Part shown: positions 1 to 6,622 of the stretch, piece after piece
Layout: every line of letters starts with the position of its first letter
How positions within the stretch are numbered: position 1 is the first letter of the stretch
DNA from: an uncultured Marvinbryantia sp.
GTDB lineage: Bacteria > Bacillota > Clostridia > Lachnospirales > Lachnospiraceae
NCBI GenBank assembly: GCA_934394985.1
Contig: CAKRRF010000053.1
Location: forward strand, 1-13,890
Direction of reading: 5' to 3'
DNA length: 13,890 nt
Made by a program: the position numbers and the translations under genes
Notes under the pieces: generated by a model
Seen by the model: the letters and a program-made list of their open reading frames with translations, nothing else
Told to the model about the DNA's origin: nothing
Database searches by the model: none

Positions 1-1227
1 CGAAGAGAGTTATTTGTAGCAGCTGGCGGACCGGATGGCGGTGACGGAGGCAAAGGTGGTGACGTCATTTTTGAAGTGGATAAGGGAATGACAACGCTGG
101 GTGATTACCGTCACAAGCATAAATTCAGTGCTAAGCCTGGAGAAAATGGCGGAAAATCAAGATGTCATGGTGCAAATGGCTCCGATATAGTATTGAAGGT
201 TCCGGAAGGAACTGTTATTAAAGATGCAGAAAGCGGCAAAGTCATTGCCGATATGTCTGGCGACAATATGAGACAGATCATCTTAAAAGGTGGAAGAGGC
301 GGACTGGGAAACCAGCATTTTGCAACCTCTACCATGCAGGTGCCAAAGTATGCACAGCCAGGTAAGCCGGCACAGGAGCTGGTGGTTACCCTGGAGCTGA
401 AGGTGATCGCAGATGTGGGGCTTGTTGGATTCCCGAATGTAGGGAAATCCACACTTCTGGCTCATGTGACCAATGCTAAGCCAAAGATCGCCAACTATCA
501 TTTCACTACCTTGAGTCCGAATCTGGGTGTGGTAGATCTGGATGGCAGCGGATTTGTCATTGCGGATATTCCTGGTCTGATTGAAGGTGCATCAGAAGGC
601 GTGGGTCTCGGCCATGAGTTTTTACGTCATATTGAACGTACCAAGGTCATGATTCATCTGGTGGATGCAGCTTCCACAGAAGGAAGAGATCCGATTGAAG
701 ATATTTATAAAATAAATGAAGAATTGCGTGCTTATAACGAGGAGATTTCCCGGAGACCGCAGGTGATTGCAGCGAATAAGATCGATGCCATTTATACAGA
801 AGACGGCGAAGACCCGATTCAGAAGCTGAAGGATGAATTTGAACCAAAAGGTATCCGAGTATTCCCGATCTCTGCAGTGACCGGTCAGGGACTGAAGGAA
901 CTGTTATATTATGTACGCGATATGTTGAATGAACTTCCACAGGAACCGGTTGTATTCGAACAGGAATTCTTCCCGGATGAAATGCGTATCGATGATAATC
1001 TTCCATATACGGTTGCAAAATCTGAGGAAGATGACCATACCTATATTGTGGAAGGACCGAAGATTGAAAAGATGCTGGGTTACACCAACCTGGAGTCTGA
1101 AAAGGGCTTTTTATTCTTCCAGAATTTCTTGAAAGATACCGGTATTTTACAGGAACTTGAAGACGCAGGCATACAGGAAGGGGATACTGTCCGCATGTAT
1201 GGTCTTGCATTTGATTATTATAAATAG
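1..1227 (+). CDS. obgE: Obg/CgtA family GTPase, 5'-truncated by window edge
   Basis: Essential ribosome-associated GTPase acting in 50S assembly and stress signalling. The reading frame is open from base 1 and gives 408 residues. The first in-frame ATG (base 76) is not the start, because residues before it already match the glycine-rich Obg fold (GGPDGGDGG followed by GGDVIFEVDKG); about 25 N-terminal residues lie outside the window. Domains in order: Obg fold to about residue 140; G domain with P-loop GFPNVGKST (nt 427-453), DIPG (G3), NKID (G4) and SAVTG (G5); then a C-terminal OCT domain (YIVEGP...NLES...FQNFL...GDTVRMYG). It is the first gene of a tight rightward cluster, with yhbY starting 11 nt after its stop. 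Identity is clear; only the N-terminus is missing. Confidence 0.97.
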   Translation, partial: RRELFVAAGGPDGGDGGKGGDVIFEVDKGMTTLGDYRHKHKFSAKPGENGGKSRCHGANGSDIVLKVPEGTVIKDAESGKVIADMSGDNMRQIILKGGRGGLGNQHFATSTMQVPKYAQPGKPAQELVVTLELKVIADVGLVGFPNVGKSTLLAHVTNAKPKIANYHFTTLSPNLGVVDLDGSGFVIADIPGLIEGASEGVGLGHEFLRHIERTKVMIHLVDAASTEGRDPIEDIYKINEELRAYNEEISRRPQVIAANKIDAIYTEDGEDPIQKLKDEFEPKGIRVFPISAVTGQGLKELLYYVRDMLNELPQEPVVFEQEFFPDEMRIDDNLPYTVAKSEEDDHTYIVEGPKIEKMLGYTNLESEKGFLFFQNFLKDTGILQELEDAGIQEGDTVRMYGLAFDYYK

Positions 1228-1238
1228 AGGAAAACAGC

Positions 1239-1532
1239 ATGACGAGTAAACAGAGAGCATATTTAAAAAGTCTTGCGATGACCATGGATCCGATTTTCCA
1301 GATTGGAAAATCCAGCCTGACACCGGAGAATACAAAAGCGATCGCAGAGGCTCTGGAGGCGCGGGAACTGATTAAAATCAGTGTACTTCAGAACTGTATG
1401 GACGATCCGAAGGAACTGGCACAGATGGTATCAGAACGTACCAAATCCCAGGTGGTTCAGGTAATCGGCAAGAAGATTGTGTTATACAAAGAAGGTAAAG
1501 AAAACAAAAAGAAAATTATGCTTCCAAAATAA
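1239..1532 (+). CDS. yhbY: YhbY/CRS1-CRM domain RNA-binding protein
   Basis: A 97-residue protein, the normal length for a stand-alone CRM-domain protein of the YhbY type. The family binds pre-50S ribosomal RNA. Recognisable family features are the N-terminal MTSKQRAYLKSLA helix, the glycine loop (FQIGKSSLTP), the helix around EALEARELIKISVLQN, and the VVQVIGKKIVLYK strand followed by a lysine-rich tail. The ATG at 1239 has a GAGG ribosome site about 9 nt upstream and lies 11 nt after obg, so the two are probably co-transcribed. The obg-yhbY-nadD order is common in Firmicutes and supports the call. Confidence 0.93.
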   Translation: MTSKQRAYLKSLAMTMDPIFQIGKSSLTPENTKAIAEALEARELIKISVLQNCMDDPKELAQMVSERTKSQVVQVIGKKIVLYKEGKENKKKIMLPK

Positions 1533-1544
1533 AGGGGTAAAATA

Positions 1545-2171
1545 ATGAAAAGAAAAATAGGTATTTTAGGTGGAACATTTGATCCTATTCATGTGGGTCA
1601 TTTAATTCTTGCTGAGAGGGCCTATTATCAGTTCGGCCTGGATCAGGTAATGATGATGCCATGTGGCAATCCGCCGCATAAAAAAAATCTGGGTGACCGG
1701 GCATCCCTGGAAGAACGGATTGAGATGGTGCGCCTTGCTATAGAGGATAACCCGCATCTGGTGCTGTCACTGGATGATGCACATGAAATGGGATATTCTT
1801 ATACAAGAGAGACACTGGAACGTCTGACCGCACAGAATCCGGAGGTGGAGTATTATTTTATAATGGGAGCGGATTCCCTTTTTACCTTTGAAGAATGGAA
1901 GGATCCTGAACGGATTGCGAAGCTGGCAGTGCTGGTGGCAGCTGTCAGAGATCATGTCAGTGATCAGTCTCTGGATCTGCAGATTCAGCATCTGGAGCAG
2001 AAGTTTCAGGTCGATATCCGTGTGCTGGATGCACCGAATATGGATATTTCTTCCAGAATGCTGCGTGAATGGATCAGAGAAGGAAAAAGTGTACGGTATT
2101 ATCTGCCGGACCCGGTGATCTCTTATATTAAGAATACCGGATTGTATAAGGAAGTGTTGGACAACAGATGA
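1545..2171 (+). CDS. nadD: Nicotinate-nucleotide adenylyltransferase
   Basis: Transfers AMP from ATP to nicotinate mononucleotide, giving deamido-NAD in NAD biosynthesis in the cytoplasm. It has 208 residues, normal for bacterial NadD. The nucleotidyltransferase signature GGTFDPIHVGH is at residues 9-19, with the HxGH catalytic motif at 16-19. The C-terminal phosphate-binding motif appears as ISSRMLR (168-174), a variant of the usual SSTxIR. MGADSL and the W-containing helix after it also fit. The start is set by an AAAGGGG site just upstream. It overlaps yqeK by the 4-nt ATGA at 2168-2171, so the two are likely translationally coupled. Confidence 0.96.
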   Translation: MKRKIGILGGTFDPIHVGHLILAERAYYQFGLDQVMMMPCGNPPHKKNLGDRASLEERIEMVRLAIEDNPHLVLSLDDAHEMGYSYTRETLERLTAQNPEVEYYFIMGADSLFTFEEWKDPERIAKLAVLVAAVRDHVSDQSLDLQIQHLEQKFQVDIRVLDAPNMDISSRMLREWIREGKSVRYYLPDPVISYIKNTGLYKEVLDNR

Positions 2172-2752
2172 GTTACAATTTACAGAAAATGAAAAAAACA
2201 CTGCGGAAGTATCTGGATCGTGATCGTTTTGAACATTCAGAGGGCGTTATGTATACGGCCGCGGCGCTGGCTATGCGGTACGGAGAAGATCTGGAGAAGG
2301 CTCAGACAGCCGGTATTCTTCATGATTGTGCCAAATGTATGCCGGATAACAAGAAGCTGAAGATCTGTGAGAAGCATCATATTGAGATTACAGAAGCAGA
2401 GAAGGCAAGTCCGTTTTTGCTTCACGCGAAGGTAGGAGCCTATATTGCAAAGGAAAAGTATGAGATTGAAGATCAGGAGATTCTGGATGCGATAGCATGC
2501 CACACTACTGGAAAACCGGCGATGACTCTTCTGGAGAAGATTATTTATATCTCGGATTATATTGAACCGATGCGGGATAAGGCAGCAAACCTGGAAGAAG
2601 TACGGAAGATGGCATTTGTAGATCTGGATGACACATTGTATAAGATCTTGTCTGATACATTGGTGTATCTGCAGAAGTCGTCTAAGAAGATGGATCCAAT
2701 GACCATGCAGACTTATGAATATTATGAGGAACAAAGAAATGCTGCAAAGTAA
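2168..2752 (+). CDS. yqeK: YqeK family HD-domain hydrolase (Ap4A to 2 ADP)
   Basis: The YqeK family consists of metal-dependent HD-domain enzymes that cleave diadenosine tetraphosphate symmetrically into two ADP. The 194-residue protein shows the metal ligands in order: H23 (RFEHSEGV), the H52-D53 doublet (LHDCAK), H86 (LLHAKVGA), H112 (ACHTTG) and D130 (ISDYIEPMR). No transmembrane segment is visible. Its ATG lies inside the nadD stop (ATGA), indicating translational coupling. The nadD-yqeK-rsfS order is the usual Firmicute arrangement, which makes the subfamily call firm; activity is inferred from family knowledge. Confidence 0.94.
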   Translation: MSYNLQKMKKTLRKYLDRDRFEHSEGVMYTAAALAMRYGEDLEKAQTAGILHDCAKCMPDNKKLKICEKHHIEITEAEKASPFLLHAKVGAYIAKEKYEIEDQEILDAIACHTTGKPAMTLLEKIIYISDYIEPMRDKAANLEEVRKMAFVDLDDTLYKILSDTLVYLQKSSKKMDPMTMQTYEYYEEQRNAAK

Positions 2753-2763
2753 AGGAGAACGGG

Positions 2764-3123
2764 ATGGAAAATTCAAAATCAAAAGAAATGGTGAAACTTG
2801 CGGTACAGGCTCTGGAAGATAAAAAGGGTGAAGATATTAAAGTGATTGATATCACAGAAGTATCGGTACTGGCTGATTATTTTATCATCGCCAGCGGCAG
2901 CAACAAGAATCAGGTGCAGGCTCTGGTAGATAACGTAGATGAGACGTTGGGAAGAGCCGGCTATGAAGCAAAGCAGATGGAAGGCTATGCGACAGCAAAC
3001 TGGGTATTATTGGATTATAATGATATCATCGTCCATGTATTTGATTCTGAGAATCGTCTGTTCTATGATCTGGAAAGAATCTGGAGAGACGGAAAGAGCA
3101 TTTCGCTGGATGAACTGAAATAA
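2764..3123 (+). CDS. rsfS: Ribosomal silencing factor RsfS
   Basis: RsfS binds ribosomal protein L14 (uL14) on the 50S subunit and blocks joining with 30S when nutrients are low. The 119-residue protein has the family's characteristic run: DITEVSVLADYFIIASG, then NQVQALVDNV, then EGYATANWVLLDYNDIIVHVF and the Y-D-L-E-RIW end. The start has an AAAGGAG site that overlaps the yqeK stop region, 11 nt downstream of yqeK. It is the last gene of the cluster; a strong hairpin with a T-tract follows its stop. Confidence 0.96.
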   Translation: MENSKSKEMVKLAVQALEDKKGEDIKVIDITEVSVLADYFIIASGSNKNQVQALVDNVDETLGRAGYEAKQMEGYATANWVLLDYNDIIVHVFDSENRLFYDLERIWRDGKSISLDELK

Positions 3124-3125
3124 AT

Positions 3126-3216
3126 AACTATGAGAAACAAGACCGTATGGAAGAACTCACATGAGGAACTTCTGTACGGTCTTTTGTATCTTATAGTTTT
3201 CGTTTATCTCATAGTT
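3126..3216. terminator. Nested hairpin between convergent rsfS and lexA
   Basis: The inner stem AAGACCGTA (3139-3147) pairs with TACGGTCTT (3175-3183). On the + strand TTTT follows (3182-3185), giving a rho-independent terminator for the obg-rsfS cluster. An outer 10-bp perfect repeat, AACTATGAGA (3126-3135) with TCTCATAGTT (3207-3216), encloses it and ends at the lexA stop codon. In the lexA direction the T-tract after the inner stem is weaker (TTGTTTCTC), so bidirectional use is plausible but less certain. Confidence 0.8.
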
Positions 3217-3836
3217 TAATGAAAGAATCGGAATACACCGATCACCTTGCCCAGAATCTGCAGCTCACCTTTTACAATGATCGGATCCATGGTATCATTC
3301 TCCGGCTGAAGGCGGTAATAGCCGTCCTCTTTATAAAAGGTCTTAACGGTAGCACCGTCGTCAATCATTGCTACTACAATATCACCATTCTCCGCTGTGG
3401 GCTGCTGCTGAACCAGAATCTGGTCACCATCGAGAATACCGGCATTGATCATGCTTTCTCCGCGAACATTCAGCATAAAGGTCTGGCTGTTCGGCATAAA
3501 TTCTGCAGGAATCGGGAAGTAGTTCTCTATATTCTCTACGGCCAGAATCGGTTCGCCGGCTGCGACACGTCCCACTACCGGAACATTTACCAGTTCTCTT
3601 CTGGTAAGATTAAAATTATCATCTACGATCTCGATAGCTCTCGGCTTGGTAGGGTCACGGCGGATATAGCCATTGCGCTCCAGTGTCTCCAGATGAGAAT
3701 GCACCGAAGAAGTAGACTTCAGATTCACTGCTTCACAGATCTCACGGACAGCCGGAGGAAAGCCTCTGTTGATGATTTCACTTTTGATATATTCTAAGAT
3801 CTCAGCCTGTTTCGGACTGATTTTTCCATATGACAT
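3216..3836 (-). CDS. lexA: LexA repressor (SOS response)
   Basis: Dimeric SOS repressor that undergoes RecA-stimulated self-cleavage. It has 206 residues from the chosen start. An N-terminal winged helix-turn-helix covers residues 1-70 (SPKQAEILEYI; PPAVREICEAV; SSVHSHLETLERNGYI). The cleavage site is A93-G94 in GRVAAGEP. The catalytic dyad is S128 (RGESM) and K165 (ATVKTF). The frame stays open 21 codons further upstream, but the ATG at 3836 is preferred: GGGAGG lies about 9 nt ahead of it and the protein then begins in the family-typical way (MSYGKISPKQ). Upstream are its own promoter and a LexA box overlapping the likely transcription start, consistent with autoregulation. Confidence 0.96.
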   Translation of the reverse strand: MSYGKISPKQAEILEYIKSEIINRGFPPAVREICEAVNLKSTSSVHSHLETLERNGYIRRDPTKPRAIEIVDDNFNLTRRELVNVPVVGRVAAGEPILAVENIENYFPIPAEFMPNSQTFMLNVRGESMINAGILDGDQILVQQQPTAENGDIVVAMIDDGATVKTFYKEDGYYRLQPENDTMDPIIVKGELQILGKVIGVFRFFH

Positions 3837-3850
3837 GTAATGTGTCCTCC

Positions 3851-3864
3851 CGAACATGTATTCT
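3851..3864 (-). promoter_or_regulatory. LexA (DinR-type) box in lexA leader
   Basis: On the minus strand this reads AGAATACATGTTCG, matching 11 of 14 positions of the Firmicute consensus CGAACATATGTTCG. It sits just downstream of the predicted -10 and ahead of the ribosome site, a natural place for autorepression. It is weaker than the boxes at 8537-8576. Confidence 0.65.
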
Positions 3865-3870
3865 GTTATC

Positions 3871-3899
3871 AGTATATAATATTTTGCATTTAAATGCAA
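3871..3899 (-). promoter_or_regulatory. lexA promoter with palindromic -35 region
   Basis: On the minus strand TTGCAT (3899-3894), a 17-bp spacer and TATACT (3876-3871) form a good sigma-A-type promoter. The -35 hexamer is the end of a perfect 16-bp palindrome, TTGCATTTAAATGCAA (3884-3899). Confidence 0.72.
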
Positions 3900-3953
3900 T
3901 CAGAAATGAACGGACAGAAAAGAAATAAAGATACAAATATCAGTAAAAAGGAC

Positions 3954-3982
3954 TTGAGTATTTGGAAAGAATAGTGTAAGAT
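3954..3982 (+). promoter_or_regulatory. Promoter of the ZTP-riboswitch purine operon
   Basis: TTGAGT (3954-3959), a 17-bp spacer and TAAGAT (3977-3982). The predicted transcription start near 3989 falls right at the 5' edge of the riboswitch aptamer (3991), which independently supports the assignment. Confidence 0.72.
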
Positions 3983-3990
3983 GAAAATAG

Positions 3991-4060
3991 TTGTACGACT
4001 GGCGGATGAGCAGGGAAAACCTGCAGGGAGTACAACATGAATGAGCCGACCGCCTGGGTG
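3991..4060 (+). promoter_or_regulatory. ZTP riboswitch (pfl motif) aptamer
   Basis: The RNA senses ZTP/ZMP (AICAR nucleotides), which build up when 10-formyl-THF is short. Visible elements are P1, TTGTAC (3991-3996) with GTACAA (4030-4035); P2, GCAGG (4010-4014) with CCTGC (4020-4024) and a GAAAA loop; the conserved GACTGGCGG segment (3997-4005); and the 3' domain GCCGACCGCCTGGG (4045-4058). GGCGG (4001-4005) can form the family pseudoknot with CCGCC (4050-4054). The next gene encodes an AICAR-pathway enzyme, exactly the expected target. Confidence 0.92.
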
Positions 4061-4094
4061 ACGTCTTTTAATCAGTGCGTCCCCAGGTTTTTTT
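4053..4094 (+). terminator. Intrinsic terminator, expression platform of the ZTP riboswitch
   Basis: CCTGGG (4053-4058) pairs with CCCAGG (4082-4087), and GACG (4060-4063) with CGTC (4078-4081), with one bulged T. Seven T's follow (4088-4094). The 5' arm shares bases 4053-4054 with the aptamer pseudoknot and more with its 3' domain. Ligand binding should therefore block the terminator and turn the purine genes on. Confidence 0.88.
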
Positions 4095-4176
4095 GTTGCA
4101 AAAAATCGGGCAGAACAGTACAGCAAGGTGCACTTGATAAGGACACTCTATTTTACAGTTTGAAAGGAGAAAACTT

Positions 4177-4893
4177 ATGAAAATGTTATCACTGGAACAG
4201 GAGCTGAAGGGAAATGCTTATCCGGGAAGAGGAATCGTGATTGGTAAATCTGCAGATGGAAAATATGCAGTGACCGCTTATTTCATCATGGGACGCAGCG
4301 AGAACAGCCGCAACCGTGTATTTGTTACAGAAGGAGAAGGCATACGCACACAAGCTTATGATCCTTCTAAGCTGACAGATCCGAGCCTGATTATTTATGC
4401 GCCGGTACGTGTACTTGGAAAAGATACAATTGTAACAAACGGAGATCAGACAGATACGGTATATGAGGGCGTAGCAAAAGGACTGACTTTTGAACAGTCT
4501 TTGAGAAGCCGTGAGTTTGAGCCGGATGCGCCAAACTATACACCTCGTATTTCTGGTATGATGACAATCGAAAATGGCAGATTTGATTATCAGATGTCCA
4601 TTTTAAAGAGCAATAACGGCAATCCTGCAGCCTGCAACCGTTATACCTTCTCATATGAGAAGCCGGTAGCCGGCGAGGGACACTTTATTCATACTTACCT
4701 TGGCGATGGCAATCCATTGCCAAGCTTTGAAGGTGAACCGAAGCTGGTAGCTATTCAGGATAATATTGAGATCTTTACAGAGCTGTTATGGAACAGCCTG
4801 AATGCAGATAATAAAGTATCCCTGTTTGTAAGATATATCAATATCGAGACAGGAGAATACGAGACAAAGATCATAAACAAACATGAACAATAA
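4177..4893 (+). CDS. purO: IMP cyclohydrolase, PurO-type
   Basis: Closes the second ring of the purine skeleton, converting FAICAR to IMP, the last step of de novo purine synthesis. The 238-residue protein resembles the archaeal-type IMP cyclohydrolase (PurO) family, not the N-terminal domain of bifunctional PurH. Family-like segments are NAYPGRGI (13-20), AYFIMGRSENSRNR (34-47), a central ITIYAP-like strand (LIIYAPVRVLG) and YTPRISGM. It is cytoplasmic, with no signal or TM segment. An AAAGGAGA site (4163-4170) fixes the start. It is first in the ZTP-riboswitch operon with the AICAR formyltransferase gene 399 nt downstream; together they replace PurH. The family call rests on motif and context; catalytic residues were not checked. 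Confidence 0.88.
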   Translation: MKMLSLEQELKGNAYPGRGIVIGKSADGKYAVTAYFIMGRSENSRNRVFVTEGEGIRTQAYDPSKLTDPSLIIYAPVRVLGKDTIVTNGDQTDTVYEGVAKGLTFEQSLRSREFEPDAPNYTPRISGMMTIENGRFDYQMSILKSNNGNPAACNRYTFSYEKPVAGEGHFIHTYLGDGNPLPSFEGEPKLVAIQDNIEIFTELLWNSLNADNKVSLFVRYINIETGEYETKIINKHEQ

Positions 4894-4897
4894 TGAA

Positions 4898-5256
4898 TAC
4901 CCCGGAAAGCAAGAAGCTTGTGAATTCCGTGGTAAGATAGAGGAAAACCGGAATGAAAATACCCCGGAATCTAAAGAAAATCTTGTTTTCGTAGTACTGT
5001 AGTGGCGAAAGAGGCATGCGAATACCCCGGAATTTAAGAAGCTTGTGAATTCCGTGGTAAGATAGAGGAAAACCGGAATGAAAATACCCCGGAATCTAAA
5101 GAAAATCTTGTTTTCGTGGCAGTATAGCGGCAAAAGAGGCGTTACTTACCCCGAGATTTTAAGAATTGCTTCTTTTCGTGGTACTGTAGTGGCGAAAGAG
5201 GCATGCGAATACCCCGGAAAGCAAGAAGCTTGTGAATTCCGTGGTAAGATACAGGA
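4898..5256 (+). repeat. Six-unit tandem array of 62-63-bp hairpin repeats
   Basis: Fills the 399-nt gap between the two purine genes. Units start at 4898, 4960, 5023, 5085, 5147 and 5210. Each opens with a 37-nt hairpin: TACC, a conserved C.T mismatch, CGGAA-like arm, short apical AAG/CTT-type stem, TTCCG-like arm, GGTA. The hairpin is followed by a linker of type A (AGATAGAGGAAAACCGG...) or type B (CTGTAGTGGCGAAAGAGGC...), in order A-B-A-B-B-A. The 37-nt hairpins of units 1 and 6 are identical. Arm changes keep pairing (CGGAA/TTCCG, CGGAA/TTTCG, CGAGA/TTTCG). The array begins 5 nt after the upstream stop. The period is not a multiple of three and reading frames on both strands are broken, so it is not coding. 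Confidence 0.93.
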
Positions 5257-5292
5257 AACGAATTATAATGATAATTAGGAGAGAATGAACTC

Positions 5293-6468
5293 ATGAAAGA
5301 ATTACAGTTGAAATATGGATGTAACCCAAATCAGAAACCTTCCAGAATTTATATGAAAGATGGCGAACTGCCAATTACCGTATTATCCGGAAGACCTGGA
5401 TATATTAATTTCCTGGATGCTTTTAATGGCTGGCAGCTTGTAAAAGAATTAAAAGAAGCCACTGGACTTCCGGCTGCTACTTCTTTTAAGCATGTTTCAC
5501 CGGCAGGAGCAGCAATCGGACTTCCACTGACTGATACACTGGCAAAGATCTACTGGGTAGATGACTGTGGTGAACTTTCCCCGTTGGCATGTGCTTATGC
5601 AAGAGCCAGAGGTGCAGACAGAATGTCTTCCTTTGGAGATTTCATTGCTCTTTCTGATACTTGTGATAAAGATACTGCTATGCTGATCAAGAGAGAAGTA
5701 TCTGACGGTGTGATTGCACCAGCTTACACAGAAGAAGCACTGGAAATCCTCAAATTAAAGAAAAACGGCAATTATAATGTCATCCAGATTGATCCGGAAT
5801 ATCGTCCGGCGCCAATCGAACATAAAGAAGTATTTGGCATTACTTTTGAGCAGGGACGTCAGGAACTGCCGATTAATGATGAACTGTTATCCAATATTGT
5901 AACAGAAAATAAAGAACTTTCACCGGAAGCTATCCGTGATATGAAAATTGCCCTGATTACTCTGAAATATACGCAGTCCAATTCTGTCTGCTTTGTAAAA
6001 GACGGACAGGCTATTGGTATCGGTGCAGGACAGCAGTCCCGTGTACATTGTACTCGTCTGGCAGGTCAGAAAGCGGATAACTGGCTGCTTCGTCAGTGCC
6101 CGAAGGTAATGAATCTGCCGTTTAAAGAAGGCATCCGTCGTGCAGACAGAGATAATGCGATTGATGTTTATATTGGTGAAGAGTATATGGATGTTCTGGC
6201 AGACGGAGCATGGCAGAAAGTATTCTCCGAGAAGCCAGAAGTCTTCACAAGAGAAGAGAAACGCGCATGGCTGGATCAGATGGATGGTGTTACACTCGGA
6301 TCTGATGCATTCTTCCCATTCAGTGACAATATTGAACGTGCCCACAAGAGCGGCGTGAAATATATTGCACAGCCAGGTGGATCTGTCAGAGATGATCTGG
6401 TGATCGAATGCTGCAACAAATACCAGATGGTTATGGCATTTACAGGAATTCGTCTGTTCCATCACTAA
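5293..6468 (+). CDS. purH: Stand-alone AICAR formyltransferase (PurH C-terminal-type)
   Basis: Transfers a formyl group from 10-formyl-THF to AICAR (ZMP), giving FAICAR, the substrate of the cyclohydrolase encoded upstream. The 391 residues cover only the AICARFT domain; the IMP cyclohydrolase domain of normal PurH is absent. Landmarks are KYGCNPNQKPS (7-17; compare RYGENPHQ in PurH), the catalytic Lys-His pair K66-H67 in SFKHVSPAG, ARARGADRMSSFGDF, SDGVIAPAY, and QSNSVCFVKDGQAIGIGAGQQSR near the middle. AGGAGAG about 10 nt upstream fixes the start. It lies in the same operon as the riboswitch and ends at a strong terminator (6514-6541). The sensed metabolite of the riboswitch is this enzyme's substrate. 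Confidence 0.95.
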   Translation: MKELQLKYGCNPNQKPSRIYMKDGELPITVLSGRPGYINFLDAFNGWQLVKELKEATGLPAATSFKHVSPAGAAIGLPLTDTLAKIYWVDDCGELSPLACAYARARGADRMSSFGDFIALSDTCDKDTAMLIKREVSDGVIAPAYTEEALEILKLKKNGNYNVIQIDPEYRPAPIEHKEVFGITFEQGRQELPINDELLSNIVTENKELSPEAIRDMKIALITLKYTQSNSVCFVKDGQAIGIGAGQQSRVHCTRLAGQKADNWLLRQCPKVMNLPFKEGIRRADRDNAIDVYIGEEYMDVLADGAWQKVFSEKPEVFTREEKRAWLDQMDGVTLGSDAFFPFSDNIERAHKSGVKYIAQPGGSVRDDLVIECCNKYQMVMAFTGIRLFHH

Positions 6469-6513
6469 AATCAGAATAGTTTCAGACAAGATGCTCTGAT
6501 AAGAAACAGTAAG

Positions 6514-6541
6514 ACCCCGGTGTTTTGACATCGGGGTTTTT
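6514..6541 (+). terminator. Rho-independent terminator of the purine operon
   Basis: ACCCCGGTGT (6514-6523) pairs with ACATCGGGGT (6528-6537) around a TTTG loop, with one G.T wobble in ten pairs, and runs into TTTTT (6537-6541). Confidence 0.94.
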
Positions 6542-6554
6542 CAGGTAATTTTGG

Positions 6555-6583
6555 ATGACAAATAATGGGAAAAATGCTATGAT
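6555..6583 (+). promoter_or_regulatory. Predicted promoter of the CapA-like gene
   Basis: ATGACA (6555-6560), a 17-bp spacer and TATGAT (6578-6583), with an extended -10 TGC directly before it. It lies between the purine terminator and the next gene, so the gene is probably a separate transcription unit. Confidence 0.6.
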
Positions 6584-6622
6584 ACCAGAGAGTAAGTCTG
6601 AAAGGACATGAGGGAGAAAAAG

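Noticed and set aside
3837..3899. 21-codon N-terminal extension of lexA
   Set aside because: It would overlap the predicted -10, -35 and LexA box; GGGAGG fits the ATG at 3836.
5078..5278. 66-codon rightward open frame across the repeat array, and a 115-codon leftward one (4786-5133)
   Set aside because: Both are read through hairpin repeats whose 62-63-bp period shifts frame from unit to unit, and neither has a ribosome site or a family match.
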